In this document: positions 1 to 7,800 of the stretch, piece by piece
Layout: every line of letters starts with the position of its first letter
How positions within the stretch are numbered: the stretch's first letter is position 1
Origin: CAZPLZ01 sp964587525
Lineage (GTDB): Bacteria; Oederibacteriota; CAKKQC01
Length of the DNA: 18,736 bases
NCBI GenBank assembly: GCA_964587525.1
Contig: CAZPLZ010000057.1
Span: forward strand, 1-18,736
Direction of reading: 5' to 3'
Notes under the pieces: generated by a model
Databases searched by the model: none
What the model saw: the letters and a program-made list of their open reading frames with translations, nothing else
Told to the model about the DNA's origin: nothing
Program-made: the position numbers and the translations under genes

Positions 1-1686
1 GATGAGTGGGTCGCCAAACAGATTCTGGGCTGTTTTCCATTGGCCAATGCTTCCATCGTCGTTGATCTCCGTGAAATACACTCGCGCTGAGGATTGATCC
101 CCGCTTCCGCCGCAGCCAATCGTCTTACTATTTTCATTGCCACCCACGACATAGATCCGGTTGCCCAGAAGCGCTACAGCATGGCTGTGCAATGGCCTCG
201 GCAAGGGCGTGAAGGCAGAGAGATCCCTCCGTCTTTCGACTCCGGCGACGAGGATGTTGTTGTTCGCATCCACGGCCACCGCATAGGCTCTATCAAAGGA
301 GGCATTATTTGCCCAACTGTTATAGAAAAGAGATTTGAGCACATTCCCAGCGGGGTCATATTTGATGATGCGCCAGTTTTCCCCCTCCCCGCTGGCAAAA
401 CGCTCTTCATATCCCACCACGATAATATTCCCGGTGCTGTCCACAGCAACACTTCTTGCCTCATCATCTGCGTTATCCGGGCTGTTATAGTCTTTCTCCC
501 AGAGAAACGTACCATCCGACGCGTATTTACGAATCCGCCAGTTAAGACAGTTGGTACATGGAAGATCGGAACGCCACTCCCATCCCGCCACGACGATGCT
601 ATCATCGTTCTTATCCACCGCAACCCCATTAACCGCATCAGCAGAGGATGCCGGGCTGTTATAACTCTTGCTCCACAGGAGAGTGCCTGTGGAATCATAT
701 TTATTTACTCGCCAGTTGAAGTCTTGGGAAAGATCATTTCGCAGCTCGTGCCCCGCAACAATCACATTCCCGCCACTGTCAATGGCCACACCATGGACTC
801 CATCCCAATCGCTTGCCGGGCTGTTATAGGTGACAAACCCTCCAGGTCCGAAGGTCGGATCCAACGTTCCATCGGGGTTGTACTTTCTGATCATCCAGTC
901 ACATCCGGTATTCGGTTGGCAGCCCTCCTCCCCCACGACATAAATAGCGCCTGCCGTATCCACCGCCACCGCACGCGCCTTATCATCCCTATTTGCTGAA
1001 CCGTTGTAGGTCTGGTTCCACAACAACGTACCGTTAATGTCATATTTTTGGATTCGCCAGTTGAAACTTTGGCCAAGATCAGAGCGATTCTCCCAACCCA
1101 CCACAACAACGTTCCCGGCCCCATCCACCGCCACAGCCTTAGCAACATCCTCTTGGTCATTGGGACTGTTATATGTGAGGTTCCACCCCGAAAGCGGGTC
1201 GTTCCCCCCGCTGGTATACCTTCGTATCCGCCAGTTCAAACCCTGAAAGCTCTTCGTACGGTCCTCATCACCCACCACGATGACCTCACCCGTTCCAGGC
1301 ACCACCGCCACGCCATGCGCAAGATCATCATCTTCCGAGGGGTTGTTGTACGTCGCGGCCCACATGAAATTCCCGTTGGGGTCGTACTTCCGGACGCTCC
1401 AATTGTCTCCCGCACCTTGAAATGGATCCTTTGATGCCCAGTAACTCACGGCTAGATCGGCCGCCGGGTCCGGCACGTATTTCGACTGGCGCGCGAGTGA
1501 AATAACCGCATCCTGGCCTGCGCCCTTAGGGGAAACCGTGACCGCGTACATCGTGCCGGCCGGGGAGCCATCTTTGAAGGAATCCTCAGACGGCAGCAGC
1601 CCGCTGTTGCCCAAAAAATCTGTCGCCGTCGTCAACACCCGGGTCAGGGTTTGCGCCGAAGCGGCGTTCAGCGCAGCCGCCGCCAT
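1..1686 (-). CDS. Exported repeat protein: seven NWRIRKYD-type beta-propeller repeats fused to a kelch segment (partial, runs off left edge)
   Basis: The reading frame is open from ATG at 1686 to base 1, giving 562 codons with no stop, so the C-terminus lies outside the window. A short alanine-rich N-terminus ending in ASAQ looks like a signal peptide or its end. About 90 residues follow, then seven repeats of roughly 57 residues with the pattern NWRIRKYD..GTLLW...YNSP...D.A..VAVD..GNIIVVG.E.R.DL. This resembles SBBP-like or delta-60-like propeller repeats and could close a seven-bladed propeller. From about base 210 leftward the protein becomes kelch-like, with PLHSHAVALLGNRIYVVGG and DGSIGQW. 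It starts just after, and in the same frame as, the upstream kelch gene. Function is unknown; a secreted or surface binding protein is an inference. The start is uncertain (see the site at 1702-1716). Confidence 0.8.
   Translation of the reverse strand, partial: MAAAALNAASAQTLTRVLTTATDFLGNSGLLPSEDSFKDGSPAGTMYAVTVSPKGAGQDAVISLARQSKYVPDPAADLAVSYWASKDPFQGAGDNWSVRKYDPNGNFMWAATYNNPSEDDDLAHGVAVVPGTGEVIVVGDEDRTKSFQGLNWRIRRYTSGGNDPLSGWNLTYNSPNDQEDVAKAVAVDGAGNVVVVGWENRSDLGQSFNWRIQKYDINGTLLWNQTYNGSANRDDKARAVAVDTAGAIYVVGEEGCQPNTGCDWMIRKYNPDGTLDPTFGPGGFVTYNSPASDWDGVHGVAIDSGGNVIVAGHELRNDLSQDFNWRVNKYDSTGTLLWSKSYNSPASSADAVNGVAVDKNDDSIVVAGWEWRSDLPCTNCLNWRIRKYASDGTFLWEKDYNSPDNADDEARSVAVDSTGNIIVVGYEERFASGEGENWRIIKYDPAGNVLKSLFYNSWANNASFDRAYAVAVDANNNILVAGVERRRDLSAFTPLPRPLHSHAVALLGNRIYVVGGNENSKTIGCGGSGDQSSARVYFTEINDDGSIGQWKTAQNLFGDPLI
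222..1407 (-). repeat. Seven tandem ~170-bp coding repeats (beta-propeller units)
   Basis: Each unit begins with (N/D)W followed by RIRKYD-like residues and contains YNSP and VAVD..GN..VVG. The units read in order from 1407 down to 222. DNA similarity is partial: the 13-base string ccgggctgttata (plus-strand sense) recurs at 477, 651 and 816, which suggests fairly recent or homogenised duplication of some units. The third unit (GEEGCQPNTGC) and the fifth (PCTNC) carry cysteine pairs absent from the others. The seventh unit is cut short after VAGVERRRDLS, where kelch sequence takes over. Confidence 0.85.
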
Positions 1687-1701
1687 GAGCGCAAGGAGTG
1701 A

Positions 1702-1716
1702 CGTGGCTCACCCTCC
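1702..1716 (-). promoter_or_regulatory. Shine-Dalgarno GGAGGG ahead of a possible ACG start of the repeat protein
   Basis: On the minus strand GGAGGG (1716-1711) forms the last codons of the kelch gene and lies directly before its TGA (1710-1708). It is 24 bases from the first ATG (1686), too far for normal initiation. It is only 6 bases from an in-frame ACG (1704-1702). Starting at that ACG would give a more convincing signal peptide, SLLALMAAAALNAASA, of which the ATG start would lose the first part. Either a rare ACG start, a base error or substitution in a former ATG, or re-initiation at 1686 could be true. Confidence 0.4.
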
Positions 1717-2796
1717 CATGTCGATGAATGTGCCGCGCATCACTTTGCCCGACACCCTGCCCTTGATCATTCCGCCGATCAGAAAGACGTGCTCCTTCCA
1801 GATCAGCGCGCTCGTGAGCTGCGGCATGCCGGTCGCGCCTTGGTTGACGCCCCAGGAACCCACCTCCCCCCGTTTGACGTTAAAGGTGGCATACGCAATC
1901 GAATCCAGGGGGAAAAACAACGCGTCCTGTCCTCCAAAACAGAACAGGGTGTTGCCGTACACCCCCGCGCTCGTCCGACTCCGGCCGAATCCAAGGTAGG
2001 CTCCAGGCAGCTTGGAGGACGCGAGGTACCACGTGGTGATGCTTCCATCCTGCCAGATGGGTCCCACATACACCGTGGGCATGGTCAGAAACTTCCCCGT
2101 CCCCATGCTCTCACCCCCGATGACCACCAGGTACCGGTCCACCACCAGCGCCGCTGCATGCGCAAGCGAGGAGGGCAGCGAAAGGACTGGATTCCAGGAA
2201 CGGATTTGTCCCTCGCTCGCGTCGCCTTGAAACACGGACTGGCTCACCTGACCGCCAGCCATCCCGCCGATCACGTACGTCCAGTTCTTATACACAACCT
2301 GGGCATGCCCATGGACCGGTCCCGGCAAGTCTGCCGCTCGTTTCCAGCCCGCCACTGATCCGTTTTCACTCACCCGGGCCATCCAAACGGCATTCGACTC
2401 TGCTCCCCCGCTCCCGCCTTCTTGAAATCCCCCGCAGGCATAGATCACGCCGTTCACCACTCCTACAGAATGGTCTGCGACCCCGACTGGAAGATTCTTT
2501 CCTTTGATCCATTTCTTGTAGCTGCCGTTCCGACCGAGCGGAGCCCTGATCACCTGGCGCATCAGTTTTCCGGATCGGTCACGGCCTCCCAGCACCACGA
2601 GGGCCTTGCCGGCGTCTGTGGCACGGTGTTGCGACAATGCCACCGGCAAGTCCGGCATGGGCTTCCACCCCTCGGGATCCAGCCAGTACCCCGCTAGCGC
2701 CGGTACCCCCGCAACGGTCAACCAGCCAACCGCGAGGCTTAGCGCGAGGCCCCAAGCCAAGGGTTTACTCGAACATCCGATAATGCACGATCTCAA
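1708..2796 (-). CDS. Exported kelch-repeat beta-propeller protein
   Basis: The protein has a hydrophobic N-terminal stretch (LAWGLALSLAVGWLTVAGVPALA) that reads as a signal peptide with an ALA|G type cleavage site, so export is likely. The mature part holds about six kelch repeats. Each has a W..... LP ... H....VV...YV.GG pattern, for example GWKRAADLPGPVHGHAQ then TYVIGG, and LPVGVADHSVGVVNGVIYACGG. Six such units fit a single propeller. No catalytic motif is recognised; binding to glycan or protein is only a guess. The frame is open far upstream, but that part overlaps the cyclic-nucleotide-binding gene and is a shadow. Plausible starts are TTG at 2796, which overlaps the upstream gene by 32 bases and supplies Arg and Lys before the hydrophobic core, or TTG at 2760. 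No clear ribosome binding site decides. It lies downstream of the CNB gene and upstream of a related repeat protein. Confidence 0.8.
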   Translation of the reverse strand: MRSCIIGCSSKPLAWGLALSLAVGWLTVAGVPALAGYWLDPEGWKPMPDLPVALSQHRATDAGKALVVLGGRDRSGKLMRQVIRAPLGRNGSYKKWIKGKNLPVGVADHSVGVVNGVIYACGGFQEGGSGGAESNAVWMARVSENGSVAGWKRAADLPGPVHGHAQVVYKNWTYVIGGMAGGQVSQSVFQGDASEGQIRSWNPVLSLPSSLAHAAALVVDRYLVVIGGESMGTGKFLTMPTVYVGPIWQDGSITTWYLASSKLPGAYLGFGRSRTSAGVYGNTLFCFGGQDALFFPLDSIAYATFNVKRGEVGSWGVNQGATGMPQLTSALIWKEHVFLIGGMIKGRVSGKVMRGTFIDMGG

Positions 2797-3244
2797 GGCT
2801 CTGGTTGAGCTGCCGGAGCCTTTTGGAGAGCAGGCGAAAGATACCAAGTGACATCTTGATAGCCAGTTTCGGATTAGACTCTCGCATGGCATGGTACTGC
2901 TCGTTGCTGAGCTGAAGGGCCTGGACGTCTTCCAGCGCGACCACGGTTGCTGATCGCGGCCCGCCATCCGCCAGCGTCATCTCCCCGACACACTCTCCGC
3001 GTTCGATGACCGCCAGCAGGTGCTCCTTGCCTTTATCCTTACCAACCCTTCTCTGCACCCCAACCTGGCCAGAGAGCAGCAGATACACCGACCCGCCCTC
3101 GGCATCCTGTTCGAACAATTTGGTCCCTTTGGGGAACTTCTCAAGCTTCATGTCAGCAGCCAATTTGCCCAGCTCCTCATCAGAAAGTTCACTCAAAAGC
3201 GGGCTGCTCCGCACCGTGGCAATCGTCTCAAAGGTGACAGGCAT
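2765..3244 (-). CDS. Stand-alone cyclic-nucleotide-binding domain protein (Crp-like effector domain, no DNA-binding domain)
   Basis: The 159 residues cover one cNMP-binding fold and little else. A short N-terminus (FETIATVRSSPLLSELSDEEL) is followed by the beta-barrel with FPKGTKLFEQDAEGGSVYLLLSGQV. The phosphate-binding cassette reads GECVGEMTLADGGPRSATVVA, in which the Glu and the Arg of PRSA match the positions that contact ribose and phosphate in CAP/PKA-type domains. The C-terminal helix (LLSKRLRQLNQSLEIVHYRMF) ends where Crp proteins would begin their helix-turn-helix, and none is present. It is therefore unlikely to bind DNA and may act through a partner. AGGAAG lies about 10 bases before the ATG. 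It is 42 bases downstream of lnt and overlaps the likely start of the kelch gene. Confidence 0.9.
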   Translation of the reverse strand: MPVTFETIATVRSSPLLSELSDEELGKLAADMKLEKFPKGTKLFEQDAEGGSVYLLLSGQVGVQRRVGKDKGKEHLLAVIERGECVGEMTLADGGPRSATVVALEDVQALQLSNEQYHAMRESNPKLAIKMSLGIFRLLSKRLRQLNQSLEIVHYRMFE

Positions 3245-3286
3245 GGGATTTATGCTTCCTGATTTTTATCTTAGCACGGTTCTAGT

Positions 3287-4807
3287 CTATCGATTCCTCC
3301 TCTTCCCCCTAAGGGGGGTGAGTGGGCGAAAGGACAGCCAGGCCGCGAACAGGATGTACCCTGCGACGGCGGTGTCGCCCCAGGTGGCATATATGGTCCT
3401 CCCACCCAGCGGCGCCGCCTCGCCAGTGACCACGCCAGGCTGAAAGAGCGGGAGGGTCTGGGTGAATCGGCCGCGCGGATCAACGATCAGCGAAACCCCG
3501 GTGTTGGCACACCGGATCGTGTACCGCCCACACTCCACGGACCGAGCGATGGGACCCAGCGCATGCTGATACGTCGCCGCCGTGCGTCCGTACCAGGCGT
3601 CGTTCGTGATATTCACAAACATCTCCGCGCCTTCGGCCACCAGCCTCCGGGCGTGCGCTGGAAAGATAGCCTCGTAGCAAATGGCCACCCCGGCCCGTCC
3701 GCCTGACGAAAGGTTCAACAGGACCGGCTCGGATCCAGGAGACAAGTCCACCAGGCCTTCCGTCAGTTTTTTTGCGAACGGCGCCACCACCTTGATCCAG
3801 CGCGGGAGATATTCGCCGAACGGAACCAAGTGCATTTTGACGTACACCGCCTCAATCCCGGAGCCAGAGATGAGAAACGCGCCATTGGAAAGCCGCCCGG
3901 TGACGTCATTGAGTAACGCGCCCACCACGTGGGCGGTTTTCGTGTCAGCCGCAAGCCGGACCAGCCGTTCAACCATCCCGGGTTCCTCTCCGATGACGCT
4001 CGCGGTGGCTGTCTCCGGCCAGACTATGACCGCGGGCGCCAGGTTGGAAGCCTGGAAGGCCAGATTTTCGAACCGGCTCAGAAGAGTGTCCACCGGCAGG
4101 TCCCATTTTTCCTGTTCGGTGAAACTTCCCTGGAGTGCGGCGACCGTAACCGGCCGGCTCTCCTTTATTTCCGCTTGCGTCTGCCGGTACGTGGTGAACG
4201 AGAACAACAGGAGCGCGACCACCCAGCCAGCGGCGAGTCGGGTAGCAGGGAGCACACGATCCTTCAGGCGCCAGAGAGCCCAGAGCGCAACATTGACAGT
4301 CACGATGGCCAGCGAAATACCGGTGATCCCAATCCACCGGGCGGACAAAAACACCGGTGGACACGCCCACTGTGACGCCCCCAGCGGCGTCCAGGGAAAC
4401 CCCGTGAACAATATTCCGCGCGCCATCTCAGTGGCCGCCCACGCCGCCGGTGCGATCCAGATAATTCTGGAGGGGGCCGCGCAGGCCACGACGCACCCCC
4501 AGACCCCCCAGTAGGCTGCTAACCCCGAAGCAACCGCCAGCCAGGCCGCGTGCCGGAGCACTCCGAGCTCCCTCACTTCAGGGATCCAATAGAGGGTGCT
4601 GGCAAAAAACGTGAATCCGCCGATCCAACCCAGGCCGGCGGCAGCCACTGGCCTGCTTCCCTGAAGCGCGGTCAGCAGCGGCACCAAAGCAAACCACGCC
4701 AGCCATCCGGTCCAGGGGCGAAACGATGGTGTCAGCCAGCTTGGAAACGCCAGCGAGACCAGCAAACCCGAGGCGGCCGCCAGAAGGACAGGCTTAACCC
4801 GCCTCAC
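3287..4807 (-). CDS. lnt: Apolipoprotein N-acyltransferase
   Basis: This inner-membrane enzyme adds the third acyl chain to the N-terminal cysteine of lipoproteins, the last step of lipoprotein maturation. The first ~190 residues are hydrophobic membrane segments, including the typical FTGFPWTPLGASQW. A periplasmic nitrilase-like domain follows, and the Glu-Lys-Cys catalytic residues can be seen in VIVWPETATASV, YVKMHLVPFGEYLPRW and GVAICYEAIFP. CANTGVSLIVDPRGR is another family signature. The length of 506 is normal. The start is GTG, overlapping the TGA of the ligase gene upstream (GTGA), so translational coupling is likely. The last codons (RPLTPLRGKRRNR) come from a GC-rich palindromic repeat and are probably not part of the ancestral protein. 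Confidence 0.96.
   Translation of the reverse strand: MRRVKPVLLAAASGLLVSLAFPSWLTPSFRPWTGWLAWFALVPLLTALQGSRPVAAAGLGWIGGFTFFASTLYWIPEVRELGVLRHAAWLAVASGLAAYWGVWGCVVACAAPSRIIWIAPAAWAATEMARGILFTGFPWTPLGASQWACPPVFLSARWIGITGISLAIVTVNVALWALWRLKDRVLPATRLAAGWVVALLLFSFTTYRQTQAEIKESRPVTVAALQGSFTEQEKWDLPVDTLLSRFENLAFQASNLAPAVIVWPETATASVIGEEPGMVERLVRLAADTKTAHVVGALLNDVTGRLSNGAFLISGSGIEAVYVKMHLVPFGEYLPRWIKVVAPFAKKLTEGLVDLSPGSEPVLLNLSSGGRAGVAICYEAIFPAHARRLVAEGAEMFVNITNDAWYGRTAATYQHALGPIARSVECGRYTIRCANTGVSLIVDPRGRFTQTLPLFQPGVVTGEAAPLGGRTIYATWGDTAVAGYILFAAWLSFRPLTPLRGKRRNR
3296..3326. repeat. GC-rich palindromic repeat, copy A (end of lnt)
   Basis: A short palindrome with CCCCCT and AAGGGGGG back to back, flanked by a pyrimidine-rich side and a GTGAGTGGG side. 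It has the same composition and layout as the longer copies at 12137-12193 and 13428-13485. It encodes the final residues of Lnt up to just before the stop. It is 50 to 80 bases before the next start codon, so it is too far to serve as that gene's ribosome binding site. Whether it folds as RNA or is a mobile REP-like unit is inference. Confidence 0.6.
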
Positions 4808-7800
4808 CTTTGAGCCCGCTCCAGATTCATAAGGCGTCCCTTCACGACGCCATCGTCGAATTCGTACAGTGCCCGCTCATACACATTCGGACCGGGACGC
4901 TGCTGGAGATGAGCCTTGAGCAACAGAGCACGGCGGTACCAGCGGCGAGCTGCCGCACTCGCTCCCCGCCGCTCCTCGATCTCACCGCGGACAATGGTGG
5001 CGTAGAGAAACAACGGTTCACGGCGCAACGCTTCGGCGAGCGCCACCTCTGCCTTAGTCCACGCCCGCTCCTCCATCCAGGTTTGTGCCAGCCAGACCCA
5101 CGGCCAAGGCCAGCGCGGGCTCGCCTCGGCCGCGCCTAAAAACACGCGGCGGGCTTCAGCCAGATCACGAAGCCGCTCACGGCGGCCTTTCACCACTTGG
5201 GCCCGCTCCACCAGAAACTTGCCGAGCTCCAGTTGGACGGGGGCCTGGTAGCCGGAAAGCTCCGACGCCAGCCTCAGCGCGCTTTCGGTCAAACGAGAGG
5301 CCGAAAGCTCTCCCCCTTTCGGCGTGCGCGGCAAGAGGTCCCAAAAGAGATCCCAGCGGGCTTTCCCCTCAAAGGAAGCAGCCCTTTCATCAAGAGGGAA
5401 CACGGCACGAGCATGAAGGGCTTGTCGCAAACGCTCGACGAGATTCCCCCGTGGGTGCTCCACCGACCACCGCGCAAGGGCTGGCCGCAGAAATGCGATA
5501 ACGATCCACACGCCGATCATGACCACAAGCCAGCGGCCACCGACTGCCATGGAACTTCTTCGGATGCGGGTCCCCTGCCCACAGGTCATTGCCCCGAGGG
5601 CGATCGCAAACAGGACTTTGCTCACCGGCGCTTGGAGCGGAAAATCCACAAGGCCGTGCAGCAGCACGGCCAGAACTCCCCAGGCCCAAACGCCGCGCAG
5701 ACGACCAGCACAGCCACGCAGCGCCACCATGAATCCTAAGATCATGAGGCCCAGGGCAGGCACACCCCACTCCACCGCGAACTGCAATGGTTCATTGTGC
5801 GTGAACCGAGCCCACTGCGAATACCGGCTCACGCCCGCAGCCGTGACCGATGGTTCCCGCACAAGGTGTGCACTGGTTGCGTATCGCCCCGGGCCGATGC
5901 CGAACGGGCTTAAGCGAAGCAGGGCAGCCCCTTCCCGCCAAATGGTCAAGCGATGTGCAAAACTGAGCGCGTCCACCCGGGGTAACGCCAAGGTGGCCAG
6001 GGCCAGCGGGACCACGATCGCTCCGGCGATGAGCCAGAGCCGTCGAGGGCCATGGCACAGCGCCTTCACGGCTAGAAAGCTGGACACCAGGATGCCGGCC
6101 GCCAGCACGGCGCCACTCGATCGAGTCGCCACCATGCCCAGCGTCGTGCTGGCGAGAACCGCCACCGTGAGCCACCTGTGCCAGCCTGTCTCCCGGGACA
6201 TTGAAGCCAGGCAGAGTCCAAATCCGAAGAGCAAGTAGGCAGCGAGGAAATTCGGACTGGGAAATGTCGCCTGGGCGGTAACTCCCCGGGCCTGGGCCTC
6301 GACCACCGCCCAAACGGCGTAGAGCAACATGATCCATATCACCCCGCGTCGTAGCCAGACTTCCACCCTCCGCTTTCCTTCCGTACACACCAGCCTCGCT
6401 AGCCAAACGACCGCAAGTAATCCAGTCCCCTCCAACACCCGTTGATAGGCCGGCCCTGGAGCAGAGGAAACACCAATCCAGACAGCGCCCACCAACAAGA
6501 GCGCCAGCCAGGGTCCATCCGCCGAAAGCCGCGTCGGAAGCGGCACCGTACCGCTGAGGTGCGCGTACGCAAGCACGGCTGCCGTGATCCCCAGGAACCC
6601 GCCAAGGCCTACCGCCGATCGCGCACCAATGAAAAGCGGGCAAAGCGCCACAGCCGCCAGGAGGAACAGCACGCCTAAGCCGCGGAAGAACGGCGCGGTG
6701 AGCGGGATGAGGCCGAGCAGGCCGTGTGCCGATCGTTGGGGAGGACGTGAAGGCGGCGAGGCCTCAGCCCGCCCGAAAACTGCGGCGCTGGATGCAAATA
6801 ATCCAGTGATGCACCACCACGGAAATGCAAGGACCGGCAACGCATAGTCAAAGTCGACCAGGCTGTGCAACAAACCGCCCAGCCACGCAGCGGCCAACCC
6901 CCAGGCGTACGGAAACGGCGCCTTACGCACCCCGCGCCAGATGAGTCCTCCCATGAAGGCCAAAAATCCTCCCAACAACACAGCGCCCACAACGCCTCGC
7001 TCGCTTAAGGTTTCCACGAGCCAATTATGTGCAAAGCGGGCGCGTATGCCTTCCGGGAGCCGCTCCCCTATCGCTTCACCGTACCGCCCGGTCCCAACTC
7101 CTAGCATCCAGGTCGCCGGTGTCTGCGGTTGAGACAGCTTCCATTGCTTCAGCTTGGCGGAGAGTCCCTGCCAGGGTGCCGAGGATGGCCTTCCCATCAC
7201 AACCACCGCCAGTATCACGCCGCCCAGCAAAACCGGAATCCATGCCCGGAGTTGATCCTTCCTAACGGCCCTCAGACCCAAGATCCCCATAGCCAGCAGC
7301 ATGGCCACCGCAGCACCGATCGAACCGGAGGCCAGCATACCCATCGCCAGCAACAAGGTCAGCAACGCGCAGACCAGCCGCCAGCGCCCCCGGCCTACAA
7401 CCCAGCCTTCCACCGCGGGAGGCAACGCGAGCAGCAGATAGCCAGCCAGCGCGTTGGGATAGAGGAAAAACGAGAACGCACGACCCTCCTCGATTTTGGC
7501 CCGTATGAGCTGGGTCTGAACCGGATCAGACTCAACAGCCTTCACGATAGCCGGTCCAAGCGAGGCGAGACCCCCCAACCACTGCCAGAGCGCACCTGCC
7601 GCAGCCAGTGCTCCCCCGAACATAAGGCCAGCCGTGATCATGTTCGCCGTTCTCGCCTGTGCGGACGAGGTGTGCCGCGCGGCACCGGCAACCAGCATGA
7701 ACGCCAAAGCTCCCATCACCAGATGGGAAAGAGCCGGAATCGAGGCGAGGATCTCTCCGCTGGCGGCTGCCGAAACCAGTGCACTAGCCAGGATTGCTGC

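Noticed and set aside
94..999. A long open frame on the plus strand (about 300 codons) opposite the repeat protein.
   Set aside because: The minus-strand frame holds regular protein repeats that explain the open reading; the plus-strand protein has no recognisable features and arises from high GC and repeat structure.
222..1407. CRISPR-like array.
   Set aside because: The repeats are ~170 bases, degenerate at DNA level and encode regular protein units without spacers.
2740..2790. Lipoprotein signal in the kelch protein (Cys residues near CIIGC).
   Set aside because: The cysteines precede the hydrophobic stretch, so they cannot be a lipobox cysteine.
2797..2967. N-terminal extension of the kelch gene up to an ATG at 2967.
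   Set aside because: That extension lies wholly within the cyclic-nucleotide-binding gene in another frame, is not protein-like, and would bury the signal peptide.
3681..4514. A 277-codon plus-strand frame opposite lnt.
   Set aside because: lnt is supported by its full set of catalytic residues; the opposing frame has no domain pattern.
5300..5330. Possible further copy of the palindromic repeat inside the ligase gene (ctctccccctttcgg; protein TPKGGELSA).
   Set aside because: Only one short half-match without paired arms; too weak to call.
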